A DNA stretch of 64,000 nucleotides, taken from positions 57,426,971-57,490,970 of the forward strand of contig CM060972.1 of assembly GCA_030765045.1 (NCBI GenBank). Reading direction: 5' to 3'. A model generated the notes under the pieces. That model was not told where the DNA came from, did no database searches, and was given only the letters and a program-made list of their open reading frames with translations. Position numbers and translations under genes: made by a program. Below, piece by piece: positions 20,587-32,128 of this stretch. The stretch comes from Tenodera sinensis (Eukaryota; Arthropoda; Insecta; Mantodea; Mantidae). Each line of letters begins with the position of its first letter. Positions within the stretch are counted from its first letter, which is position 1.

Positions 20587-22071
20587 GTTTGAACACATGA
20601 ATGGAACTATCCGGAGAATTTTAAATCAAAATACATATACAATTATAGGATGTTATAAAGTACCCATCCACATTATTACAGCCACTTTAGTACATTCATC
20701 ACCAAGGAGCAAATCCACTAGCAGCTAAACCTGAGCTCTATATATGGTCCCACTCAAGAGCTGTTCGACTCTCAAAATTATTTCCAATCAAAATTCTAAA
20801 TTAGAAATAACTTTAAAAATTTTATTTAAAAGCTTTTTATCCCACCAGGATGCAGATCTTGCTGTATCCTGATAGACAATTGTCAAGGAGCAACAAGCTT
20901 CCTTGTATGACCCAAATTCCTAAATTTATAAACACGCCACCCTTAAATTTCCTTCATCTAATATTTCCTATCTGTGGTTAAATACGCAGCAAAATACTTC
21001 AGGCTGAACCTCTGCCTGCCAGCAGTTCATGGTCATGGTTCATCTGAAGTTTCATCACCGTCACCGCAGCTCACCGTCGATGATGTTAGGGAAAAGGTGG
21101 CCCATCACCACATTACTACGGCCACTGTAGTGCCTTCATCTGGAGCTCACCGCCGTCATCGCAGTTTACCGCCGACTGTGTAGTAGTAGTAGTAGTGTTT
21201 AAGGACCTGTCGACAACTTGGTCATTAGGGTTCACCGCCGATGGATGTTAGGAAACAGGTCACCTATCCCTCCACTTCTTAATAACCTACACCCGATACT
21301 TCCTTCTTACTGCCACACTTGACTTGCTAAGGGTGTAATCAGGGCCTCGGTCATGTTTACATCCTGGCGCCCTCTTTCACCTGGCCGGTCAATATACCCG
21401 CTCCTTGAATACGCAGGTGCAATAGCGGTGCTGCCACACCTTCCCTCCCTGAATTCGCATAGTGAGGCTCCATAAATGGATTTTTCCTCCACTCGAAAAA
21501 ATAGGTAATTTTTGGCATGAAAATGAACCTTCCCCGAAACATATAGCGGAGGTTTGCTGTCTTACTGACGCCGATTTGCTCATTATAGAACCCTTGCATC
21601 TTTAGACAAAAGCCTGACGACCAGAATATTTCGTAAAACCGAATCCTCTATGCAGGAAGGCACACGTTCAGCTTCCAACACTTTCAATTCTGGGCAATGT
21701 TTTAACCTCAGTTATTGTTAACGTAATTTAAAACAGGTTCTTGTGATCTTAGTTCTTAATCTATATGTTAACTAAACATGTATACACTACTTATTTTAAA
21801 TCACCTGAGTTACAATCAAACTATTTGTTTACATACATAACTATCTGTCTTAAATATTTACATTTATATGGGTAAATTATCTGTATTTTGGCTTGCTGAC
21901 GAAGGATTGCTGCCTCACGTGTGAAAATAAACGATATTGGTTAGAGAAAGTCAAGTGAATGTAACACATCGGAGTTTTTCACTTTATGACGGCTATAAGT
22001 ATCTGCAGCGTTGGAATTCACTTTCGTTAGATTAACACTATCATGCCTACCTCTATCAGTAGAGGTGGTCA
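20587..22071. other. Unassigned sequence
   Basis: About 1.5 kb. It includes GC-richer, TCACCG-rich sequence at 21,040-21,180 and a short (TAG)n at 21,181-21,196. Related phrases recur within it (CATTATTACAGCCACT at about 20,670 and CATTACTACGGCCACT at about 21,110), suggesting an old internal duplication. No gene is supported. Confidence 0.4.
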
Positions 22072-22615
22072 TTAAGTTGGTGCTGTGGCATTAAATTGCG
22101 CTAAGAAAGCACGTCTATTTCTTCCTCCATAAATACTTACAGATATAGCAGGTATTTCATTCCAGCCAAAAATTCGATACCAAAATTGCACTATAAATAC
22201 ACGTTTCGATGTCCCTGGAGCCAAACAAAGCATTTTTACTTTCTCGACTAGGGGAAGTATAGTATCCCACCCAAAATACATGCCAAAATTTCACTACAAA
22301 CACAGTTTTTGAAATTCCCTGAATCAAACAGAAGCATTTTTTATAAAAATATCTGTATGTGAAAAGTCGGTTAAATACCAAACTTTGTGTTTAAGCTCAG
22401 CGTCTTCCAAGGATGCGACACAAAATTCTCAAGAAAATCCTTCCACTCCGGACTACCCTTTACATGGAAGATTTCTGGAAAATATTCTCAGAAACCATAA
22501 AACACCATATGTTAAAAGATATGTTCAGGGCAAATGAAATGTATATCTTAAATACCCTGAGCATGTCCTCAGAAGTCCTATTCATTCTGGATGACTCGCA
22601 CAACTCGTAGACAGT
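22072..22615 (-). repeat. AC-repeat family copy lacking the microsatellite, tail duplicated
   Basis: Read on the minus strand from 22,615 it has GTCATCCAGAATGAATAGG, the AAGATATACATTTCATTTG block, TAGTCCGGAGTGGAAGGATT, GTGTCGCATCCTTGGAAGA and CCGACTTTTCACATACAG. The dinucleotide run is absent. The tail block (TTCAGGGA, TAGTGAAATTTT, ATACTTCCCCTAGTC, GAGAAAGTAAAAATGCTT) is followed by a second diverged tail copy starting GGCTCCAGGGACATCGAAA. This shows that the tail can duplicate in tandem. Confidence 0.65.
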
Positions 22616-22794
22616 AAGAGAGAAAAGATTTACTGCACAAAAAATATAGATATCATCAAGGAATTCTCCAATTCTTCTTTTCTCCAATGGGGCAGCAAAA
22701 TATTCATAAAATTATAGCTTGAGATTGAGAATTTCAAACTCATACAGAGTTAAGAAAGTAGGTTTTCTCATTTGCATTAGAATTTCCAGATAGA

Positions 22795-23110
22795 TGACGT
22801 CCTGAGACACCAAGACAGTTTTCGTCGACTTCAGAGAGGCGTTTGACTCAATAAACATTTAGCATTAGACACCTGGCAGACGTTCTGGTTCTATGAGTGG
22901 GATATTGATATACATATGAAAACAAGAAAAAGAGCTACCATTCTCAGGACCATAGCAGAAAATGGTAAATATCTGGGATAGAAAAAGGAGGGAAATAGAT
23001 CTCAACTGTTACACCACATCCGCTATCCTGGAAGACTCTCGACCAAAGAGTGCAAGCCTCAGAGACACATCACAATTATATTTGCAATACATGATTTTTA
23101 CCACAAAATA
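22795..23110 (+). pseudogene. Small remnant of a reverse transcriptase
   Basis: TVFVDFREAFDSI near 22,815-22,855 matches RT motif A (F-hydrophobic-D-F-x-x-AFD). Downstream frames are full of stops and only loosely recall RTE-type sequence. It ends before the satellite array begins. Confidence 0.4.
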
Positions 23111-23543
23111 CAAGGGACGTTCGGAAAGTATTTACGATTGCCTTGTTTAAAAAAATACCGCTCCAGCTACGCGCACGCCCTCTGGTAGGACAATGAAATA
23201 ATGCTATTGCACCACGCAGACACTATAGGCTTGTATGGCTTGGCAGAGAACACTTGACAAGTTCTGCCGGCAGAGTGCACTATCACATAACAGCCTAGGC
23301 TTATAACACTTGCTAGAGAGGAGTTGACATTCCAATTTGGAAGCTCTGCCGGCAGAGTGTACTAACATATAACTGCCTAGGCTTGTAAGACCTGGCAGAG
23401 AACAGATGACATTCCAAGTTCTGCCGGCAGTGTACCAACACATAACAGCCTAGGCTTGTAAGACTTGGTACAGAGGAGTTGACATTCCAACTTCTGCCGG
23501 CAGTGTACCAACACATAACAGCCTAGGCTTGTAAGACTTGGTA

Positions 23544-26500
23544 CAGAGGAGTTGACATTCCAAGTTCTACCGGCAGAGTGCACTAACACACTACAGCCAA
23601 GGCTTGTAGGACTTGGTAGAGAGGAGTTCACATTCCAAGTTCTGCCGGCAGAGTGCACGAACGCATAACAACCTAGGCTTGTAAGACTTGGTACAGAAGA
23701 GTTCACATTCCAAGTTCTGCCGGTAGAGTGCACTAACGTATAACTGCCTAGGCTTGTAAGACTTGGTAGAGAGGAGCTGACAATCCAAGTTCTCCCGGCA
23801 GAGTGCACTAACGTATAACAGCCTAGGCTTGTAAGACTTGGTAGAGAGGAGTTTACATTACAAGTTCTGCCGACAGATTGCACTAACGCATAACAGCCTA
23901 GGCTTGTAAGACTTGGTAGAGAGGAGTCGACATTACAGGTACTGCCGGCAGAGTGCAGTAACGCATAGCAGCCTAGGCTTGTCAGACTTGGTAGAGAGGA
24001 GTTGACATTCCAAGCTCTGCCGGCAGAGTGCACTAACACATAATAGCCTAGGCTTGTAATCCCTGGCAGAGAAGAATTGACATTCCAAGTTCTGCCGGCA
24101 GAGTGCACTAAAACATAACAGCCTGGGCTCATAAGGCTTGGCAGAGAAGAATTGACAAGTTCTGCCGGTAGAGTGCACTAACACATAACCGCCTAGGCTT
24201 GTAACGCTTGGCAGAGAAGAGATGACATTCCAAGTTCTGCCGGCAAGGTGCACTAACGCATAACAGCCTAGGCTTGTAGGACTTGGTAGAGGGGAGTTCA
24301 CATTCCAAGTTCTACCGGCAGAGTGCACTAACACATAACAGCCTAGGCTTGTAGGACTTAGTAGAGAGGAGCTCACATTTCAAGTTCTGCCGGCAGAGTG
24401 CACGAACGCATAACAACCTAGGCTTGTAAGACTTGGTAGAGAAGAGTTGACATTCCAAGTTCTGCCGGAGAGTGCACTAACGTATAACTGTCTAGGCTTG
24501 TAAGACTTGGTAGAGAGGAGTTGACAATCCAAGTTCTGCCGGCAGAGTGCAATAACGTATAACAGCCTAGGCTTGTAAGACTTGGTAGAGAAGAGTTTAC
24601 ATTACAAGTTCTGCCGGCAGATTGCACTAACACATAATAGCCTAGGCTTGTAATGCCTGGCAGAGAAGAATTGACATTCCAAGTTCTGCCGGCAGAGTGC
24701 ACTAAAACATAACAGCCTAGGCTCATAAGGCTTGGCAGAGAAGAGTTGACAAGTTCTGCCGGTAGAGTGCACTAACACATAATCGCCTAGGCTTGTAACG
24801 CTTGGCAGAGAAGAGATGACATTCCAAGCTCTGCCGGCAGAGTGCACTAGCACATAATAGCCTAGGCTTGTAATGCCTGGCAGAGAAGAATTGACATTCC
24901 AAGTTCTGCCGGCAGAGTGCACTAAAACATAACAGCCTAGGCTCATAAGGCTTGGCAGAGAAGAGTAGAAAAGTTCTGCCGGTAGAGTGCACTAACACAT
25001 AACCGCCTAGGCTTGTAACGCTTGGCAGAGAAGAGATGACATTCCAAGTTCTGCCGGCAAGGTGCACTAACCCATACCAGCCTAGTCTTGTAAGACTTGG
25101 TAGAGAGGAATAGACATTCCAAGTTCTACCGGCAGAGTGAACTAACGTATAACAGCCTAGGCTTGTAAGACTTGCTAGAGAGGAGTTGATATTCCAAGTT
25201 CTGCCGGCAGAGTGCGCTAACACATAACAGCCTAGGCTTGTAAGACTTGGTAGAGAGGAGTTGACATTCCAAGTTCTGCCGGCAGAATACACTAACGCAT
25301 AACAGCCTAGGCTTGTAAAACTTGGTAGAGAGGAATTGACATTCCAAGTTCTGCCGGCAGAGTGCACTAACGCATAAGAGCCTAGGCTTGTAAAACTTGG
25401 TAGAGAGGAGATGACATTCCAAGTTCTGCCGGCAGAGTGCACTAACGCATAAGAGCCTAGGCTTGTAAGACTTGGTAGAGAGGAGTTCACATTCCAAGTT
25501 CTGCCGGCAGAATGCACTAACGCATAACAGCCTAGGCTTGTAAAACTTGGCAGAGAAGAGATGACATTCCAACTTCTGCCGGCAGAGTGCACTAACGCAT
25601 AAGAGCCTACGCTTGTAAGACTTGGTAGAGAGGAGTTGACATTCCAAGTTCTACCGGCAGAGTGCACTAACACACTACAGCCAAGGCTTGTAGGACTTGG
25701 TAGAGAGGAGTTCACATTCCAAGTTCTGCCGGCAGAGTGCACGAACGCATAACAACCTAGGCTTGTAAGACTTGGTACAGAAGAGTTCACATTCCAAGTT
25801 CTGCCGGTAGAGTGCACTAACGTATAACTGCCTAGGCTTGTAAGACTTGGTAGAGAGGAGCTGACAATCCAAGTTCTCCCGGCAGAGTGCACTAACGTAT
25901 AACAGCCTAGGCTTGTAAGACTTGGTAGAGAGGAGTTTACATTACAAGTTCTGCCGACAGATTGCACTAACGCATAACAGCCTAGGCTTGTAAGACTTGG
26001 TAGAGAGGAGTCGACATTACAGGTACTGCCGGCAGAGTGCAGTAACGCATAGCAGCCTAGGCTTGTCAGACTTGGTAGAGAGGAGTTGACATTCCAAGCT
26101 CTGCCGGCAGAGTGCACTAACACATAATAGCCTAGGCTTGTAATCCCTGGCAGAGAAGAATTGACATTCCAAGTTCTGCCGGCAGAGTGCACTAAAACAT
26201 AACAGCCTGGGCTCATAAGGCTTGGCAGAGAAGAATTGACAAGTTCTGCCGGTAGAGTGCACTAACACATAACCGCCTAGGCTTGTAACGCTTGGCAGAG
26301 AAGAGATGACATTCCAAGTTCTGCCGGCAAGGTGCACTAACGCATAACAGCCTAGGCTTGTAGGACTTGGTAGAGGGGAGTTCACATTCCAAGTTCTACC
26401 GGCAGAGTGCACTAACACATAACAGCCTAGGCTTGTAGGACTTAGTAGAGAGGAGCTCACATTTCAAGTTCTGCCGGCAGAGTGCACGAACGCATAACAA

Positions 26501-27711
26501 CCTAGGCTTGTAAGACTTGGTAGAGAAGAGTTGACATTCCAAGTTCTGCCGGAGAGTGCACTAACGTATAACTGTCTAGGCTTGTAAGACTTGGTAGAGA
26601 GGAGTTGACAATCCAAGTTCTGCCGGCAGAGTGCAATAACGTATAACAGCCTAGGCTTGTAAGACTTGGTAGAGAAGAGTTTACATTACAAGTTCTGCCG
26701 GCAGATTGCACTAACACATAATAGCCTAGGCTTGTAATGCCTGGCAGAGAAGAATTGACATTCCAAGTTCTGCCGGCAGAGTGCACTAAAACATAACAGC
26801 CTAGGCTCATAAGGCTTGGCAGAGAAGAGTTGACAAGTTCTGCCGGTAGAGTGCACTAACACATAATCGCCTAGGCTTGTAACGCTTGGCAGAGAAGAGA
26901 TGACATTCCAAGCTCTGCCGGCAGAGTGCACTAGCACATAATAGCCTAGGCTTGTAATGCCTGGCAGAGAAGAATTGACATTCCAAGTTCTGCCGGCAGA
27001 GTGCACTAAAACATAACAGCCTAGGCTCATAAGGCTTGGCAGAGAAGAGTAGAAAAGTTCTGCCGGTAGAGTGCACTAACACATAACCGCCTAGGCTTGT
27101 AACGCTTGGCAGAGAAGAGATGACATTCCAAGTTCTGCCGGCAAGGTGCACTAACCCATACCAGCCTAGTCTTGTAAGACTTGGTAGAGAGGAATAGACA
27201 TTCCAAGTTCTACCGGCAGAGTGAACTAACGTATAACAGCCTAGGCTTGTAAGACTTGCTAGAGAGGAGTTGATATTCCAAGTTCTGCCGGCAGAGTGCG
27301 CTAACACATAACAGCCTAGGCTTGTAAGACTTGGTAGAGAGGAGTTGACATTCCAAGTTCTGCCGGCAGAATACACTAACGCATAACAGCCTAGGCTTGT
27401 AAAACTTGGTAGAGAGGAATTGACATTCCAAGTTCTGCCGGCAGAGTGCACTAACGCATAAGAGCCTAGGCTTGTAAAACTTGGTAGAGAGGAGATGACA
27501 TTCCAAGTTCTGCCGGCAGAGTGCACTAACGCATAAGAGCCTAGGCTTGTAAGACTTGGTAGAGAGGAGTTCACATTCCAAGTTCTGCCGGCAGAATGCA
27601 CTAACGCATAACAGCCTAGGCTTGTAAAACTTGGCAGAGAAGAGATGACATTCCAACTTCTGCCGGCAGAGTGCACTAACGCATAAGAGCCTACGCTTGT
27701 AAGACTTGGTA
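23544..27711. repeat. Tandem duplication of a 2,084-bp block of monomers
   Basis: Distinctive variant monomers recur at a constant offset of 2,084 bp. Examples are CACTACAGCCAAGGCTTG at about 23,590 and 25,674, and GTCGACATTACAGGTACTG at about 23,926 and 26,010. The blocks contain about 28 monomers, including the shortened ones. Near-identity implies a recent event or gene-conversion-like homogenisation; an assembly artefact is also possible. Confidence 0.85.
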
Positions 27712-30120
27712 GAGAGGAGTTGACATTCCAAGTTCTGCCGGCAGAATGCACTAACGCATAACAGCCTAGGCTTGTAAGACTTGGTAGAGAGGAATTGACA
27801 TTCCAAGTTCTACCGGCAGAGTGCACTAACGCATAAGAGCCTAGGCTTGTAAGACTTGGTAGAGAGGAATTGTAATTCCAAGTTCTGCCGGCAGAGTGCA
27901 CTAACACATAACAGCCTAGGCTTGTAAGACTTGGTACAGAGGAGTTGACATTCCAAGTTCTACCGGCAGAGTGCACTAACACATAACAGCCTAGGCTTGT
28001 GAAACATGGTAGAGAGGCATTGACATTCCAAGTTCTACCGGCAGAGTGAACTAACGTATAACAGCCTAGGCTTGTAAGACTTGGTAGAGAGGAATTGTAA
28101 TTCCAAGTTCTGCCGGCAGAGTGCACTAACGCATAACAGCCTAGGCTTGTGAAACATGGTAGAGAGGAATTGACATTCCAAGTTCTACCGGTAGAGTGAA
28201 CGAACGCATAACAGCCTAGTCTTGTAAGACTTGGTAGAGAGGAGTTGACATTCCAAGTTCTGCCGCCAGAATGCACTAACGCATAACAGCCTAGGCTTGT
28301 AAGACTTGGTAGAGAGGAATTGTAATTCCAAGTTCTACCGGCAGAGTGCACTAAGGCATAACAGCCTAGGCTTGTGAAACATGGTAGAGAGGAATTGACA
28401 TTCCAAGTTCTACCGGCAGAGTGCACCTACGCATAAGAGCCTAGGCTAGCAAGACTTGGTAGAGAGGAATTGTAATTCCAAGTTCTACCGGCAGAGTGCA
28501 CTAAGGCATAACAGCCTAGCCTTGTAAGACTTGGTACAGAGGAGTTGACATTCCAAGTTCTACCGGCAGAGTGCACTAACGCATAACAGCCTAGGCTTGC
28601 AAGACTTGGTAGAGAGGAGTTGACATTCCAAGTTCTACCGGCAGAGTGCACTAACACATAACAGCGTAGGCTTGTAAGACTTGTTAGAGAGGAGTTCACA
28701 TTCCAAGTTCTGCCGGCAGAGTGCACTATCACATAACAGCATAGCTTGTAAGACTTGGTAGAGAGGAGTTCACATTCCAAGTTCTGCCGGCAGAGTGCAC
28801 CAACGCATAACAGCCTAGGCTTGTCAGACTTGGTAGAGAGGAGTTTACATTCCAAGCTCTGCCGGCAGAGTGCACTAACACATATTAGCCTAGGCTTGTA
28901 TTGCCTGGCAGAGAAGAATTGACAGTCCAAGTTCTGCCAGCAGAGTGCACTAAAACATAACAGCCTAGGCTCATAAGGCTTGGCACAGAAGAGTTGACAA
29001 GTTCTGCCGGTACAGTGCACTAACACATAACCGCCTAGGCTTGTAACGCTTGGAAGAGAAGAGATGACATTCCAAGTTCTGCCGGCAAGCTGCACTAACG
29101 CATAACAGCCTAGTCTTGTAAGACTTGGTAGAGAGGAATTGTCATTCTAAGTTCTGCCTGCAGAGTGCACTAACGCATAACAGCCTAGGCTTGTAACGCT
29201 TGGCAGAGAAGAAATGACATTCCAAGTTCTGCCGGCAAGGTGCACTAACGCATACCAGCCTAGTCTTGTAAGACTTGGTAGAGAGGAATAGACATTCCAA
29301 GTTCTACCGGCAGAGTGAACTAACGTATAACAGTCTAGGCTTGTAAGACTTGCTAGAGAGGAGTTGATATTCGAAGTTCTGCCGGCAGAGTGCGCTAACA
29401 CATAACAGCCTAGGCTTGTAAGACTTGGTAGAGAGGAGTTGACATTCCAAGTTCTGCCGGCAGAATACACTAACGCATAACAACCTAGGCTTGTAAAACT
29501 TGGTAGAGAGGAATTGACATTCCAAGTTCTGCCGGCAGAGTGCACTAACGCATAAGAGCCTAGGCTTGTAAAACTTGGTAGAGAGGAGATGACATTCCAA
29601 GTTCTGCCGGCAGAGTGCACTAACGCATAAGAGTCTAGGCTTGTAAGACTTGGTAGAGAGGAGTTGACATTCCAAGTTCTGCCGGCAGAATGCACTAACG
29701 CATAACAACCTAGGCTTGTAAAACTTGGCAGAGAAGAGATGACATTCCAAGTTCTGCCGGCAGAGTGCACTAACGCATAAGAGCCTAGGCTTGTAAGACT
29801 TGGTAGAGAGGAGTTGACATTCCAAGTTCTGCCGGCAGAGTGCACTAACGCATAACAGCCTAGGCTTGTAAGACTTGGTAGAGAGGAATTGACATTCCAA
29901 GTTCTACCGGCAGAGTGCACTAACGCATAAGAGCCTAGGCTTGTAAGACTTGGTAGAGAGGAATTGTAATTCCAAGTTCTGCCGGCAGAGTGCACTAACG
30001 CATAACAGCCTAGGCTTGTCAGACTTGGTAGAGGGGAGATGACATTCCAAGCTCTGCCGGCAGAGTGCACTAACACATAATAGCCTAGGCTTGTAATGCC
30101 TGGCAGAGAAGAATTGACAG
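27535..30120. repeat. Left part of a 4.8-kb segmental duplication (copy 1)
   Basis: 27,535-30,120 matches 37,806-40,392 at an offset of 10,271-10,272, and 35,605-37,800 matches 40,386-42,580 at an offset of 4,781. Without the 5.5-kb Jockey insertion this is one tandem duplication with a period of about 4.78 kb. It comprises satellite plus a truncated retroelement. Only a few substitutions and one 1-bp indel (near 28,741) were noticed. Confidence 0.85.
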
Positions 30121-30536
30121 TTGGGACCCGACCGCGAGAGAGGAACTACCTGCGAGAGCTCCAGCGAGCGAAACCAGTTTCGGCGAGACCTTCGCAGCAC
30201 CGCGCAGCCAGCGGTCACTCCAGCGAAGCCCGGCTCCACAGTCCGGCAACTTACCAGCAGCTTGGTAGGGCAGCAAGGCCACAGCCAACGCAACCTTTAA
30301 AGGTAGCGGTATTAAGGCGGCACCCAGTGCTCCGGTCCTCTGCTGTTCGTGCCTGTCGGCGCCAACTGTCTGAGTCTTTCTACTCTCACTTCTTTCATCT
30401 GTCTATTAGTCAATAAGCTAGGCCCCACTCTTCTTAGACTTAAGAGCCATAACAGGCGCCAACAACCAGACCACGTAAATACCTAAGAGCAAATAGTCTA
30501 CATCTTTAACGTGGTCAGTTGAAGGCTAACAACACA

Positions 30537-32075
30537 ATGCCGACGACGAGAAATGGGAGTCACTCACCCCCCCCTCCCCCCACTGAACCCCCTGATCATA
30601 AAGCCCCTAAAAGAAATCACAAAAAGAGAAAGGCAGAATTGCCAGAACCTGAGCCACCCCAAGAACCACCAACTCAGGCTGAGATAGAACAACCTGAAAT
30701 TGTTGACCTGGCTGCTGACCTTAACCTGAGCCATGATAGCCAGGCGTCGGAAGGCGGCCAGGGCCCCCCTCTTGCTACAACACCGCCTCAGCCTGAGAGG
30801 CAAACAATTATCAACGCAACGGACTACCTCAGCCAAGATAGGCAAAATCTGTCAAAAGTATTTGTTGCAGATTACTGCTCAATAAGTTTGGCTGCCCTCA
30901 CGTCCGAATTCGATAAAATTTACCGCCCCAAGCAGTACCTCTCCCAATTTAGAAACGGGTACCATGGGTTCAAGTTTACAACCCTTAACGATTACAATAA
31001 CTTTGTCCGCCTCTGCAGGAATAAGAAAGTGCCATTTCACTTGACAGAACTGCCAGAGGAGCGCCGGTACAAAGTCGTAATCAAGGGACTATATAGGAAC
31101 ATGACACCCCTTGAGGTGCAGCAGGAGCTGGAGTCACTGAGGTTAGATGTGACCAAGGTGACACAGCTCTACTCAAGACGTATCCGCGCCCCCATACCGA
31201 TATTCCTAATTGAAATGCCCAATGAAATTTCCTCCACGGCACTAAAGAGCATTACGGAACTCTCCCACTGCAAGGTCAGGGTGGAGGACTATGTCTCCCC
31301 TAATGGCCCTTTGCAGTGTGGCAGGTGCCTCAGGTTTCGTCACTTGACGAAGAACTGTGAGGCACCACAAGTCTGTGCTCGTTGTGCTGGGCCGCATCAT
31401 GTGCGAGTGTGCACCAGCGAGACACGTAAGTGTGCCCTCTGCAACTCTTTAGATCATGGAGCCAGGTGGAGGGGATGCGCAGCTTATAAAAAATTGGCAC
31501 ATCCCCAAAACCCGCGCCCCTACGTTCCACGGCCAAGCGTATGGCAGAATGCCAGCGCTGAGCACGGAACATACGCTCAGGTCACGCACCATCAAAGACA
31601 GCACCACAACTCAGGCCCCAGGGACCCAAGGTTAAATAAAACCTTTGAAAGCACGCACTCGTACGCCCCGCTGCCGCAAAGGCACCGGTTTGCAGCAGCC
31701 CAGCAACCCCCTACAATCTCACAGACACAGAGACCGGCCCTTGCAATGCCCATCATGGAGCAGCCGAGCACATCATGCTCCACCCCCGCAGAGGCTCCAG
31801 GACCCAAAGCAGCAGTTGCTAAACGGTCCTACTCGGAGCATTTCCGCGGTGGGAAGGATGGTAAACCTAGCCTGAACTTCTGTAGTGACACTTTGTTCTA
31901 CATGTTCCGTTTAGGCGACGGGGACACCATGCGGGGCTATGAACGCCTACTGGATGCCTACGCAGCTCTTTTCTTCAACGTGGAGGCTCCAGGAGATACC
32001 GCGGCTAACGCGGGAAAGTTCATAGCCACGATGGGTAGGCTGGCGACCCAGATGCGGCAACCCAGAAATGCATAA
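30537..32075 (+). CDS. Jockey ORF1, gag-like RNA-binding protein (512 aa)
   Basis: The protein coats the element RNA and helps form the retrotransposition particle. The N-terminus is Pro- and charge-rich (about residues 1-90). A middle domain (about 105-255) contains RYKVVIKGLYRNMTPLEVQQ and a hydrophobic PIFLIEM strand, as in the PRE_C2HC/RRM-like region of Jockey gags. Three zinc knuckles follow at about 261-314: CGRCLRFRHLTKNC (CX2CX4HX4C), CARCAGPHHVRVC (CX2CX3HX4C) and CALCNSLDHGARWRGC (CX2CX4HX6C). The C-terminal part ends in a conserved-looking SYSEHFRGG to LATQMR segment shared with the copy at 42,851. The start is set at the first ATG in the open frame; an upstream in-frame TTG extension is not needed. 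ORF2 begins 53 bp after the stop. Confidence 0.92.
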   Translation: MPTTRNGSHSPPPPPTEPPDHKAPKRNHKKRKAELPEPEPPQEPPTQAEIEQPEIVDLAADLNLSHDSQASEGGQGPPLATTPPQPERQTIINATDYLSQDRQNLSKVFVADYCSISLAALTSEFDKIYRPKQYLSQFRNGYHGFKFTTLNDYNNFVRLCRNKKVPFHLTELPEERRYKVVIKGLYRNMTPLEVQQELESLRLDVTKVTQLYSRRIRAPIPIFLIEMPNEISSTALKSITELSHCKVRVEDYVSPNGPLQCGRCLRFRHLTKNCEAPQVCARCAGPHHVRVCTSETRKCALCNSLDHGARWRGCAAYKKLAHPQNPRPYVPRPSVWQNASAEHGTYAQVTHHQRQHHNSGPRDPRLNKTFESTHSYAPLPQRHRFAAAQQPPTISQTQRPALAMPIMEQPSTSCSTPAEAPGPKAAVAKRSYSEHFRGGKDGKPSLNFCSDTLFYMFRLGDGDTMRGYERLLDAYAALFFNVEAPGDTAANAGKFIATMGRLATQMRQPRNA

Positions 32076-32128
32076 GAACAAACACCAGTGCGTAATTCCC
32101 AGCACATCCAAACAAAAGAAAAACAAAG

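Larger units (their letters stand above)
23222..30120. repeat. 75-bp satellite array, segment 1
   Basis: About 92 tandem monomers. Each monomer contains TTCTGCCGGCAGAGTGCAC, a variable TAACGCATAACAG segment, CCTAGGCTTGTAAGACTTGG and TAGAGAGGAGTTGACATTCC. CTGCCGGCAG and GCCTAGGC are perfect palindromes. Some monomers lack about 5 bp (TTGACAAGTTC in place of TTGACATTCCAAGTTC), and these shift the otherwise open reading frames. A 2,084-bp block (about 23,544-25,627) is repeated immediately at about 25,628-27,711 with no difference in the parts I compared. The segment ends at the Jockey insertion. I know of no described satellite with this monomer. Confidence 0.97.

Noticed and set aside
23115..23160. 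Mariner-like terminal repeat (GGACGTTCGGAAAGTATTT)
   Set aside because: The resemblance is short, no partner inverted repeat or TA duplication was seen, and no transposase sequence is nearby.
24723..28426. Long minus-strand open frames of about 500 and 540 codons with a 25-residue repeat
   Set aside because: They are products of a 75-bp satellite whose length is divisible by three. Other frames are open too, shortened monomers shift the frame, and distal monomers contain stops. I do not annotate them as genes.
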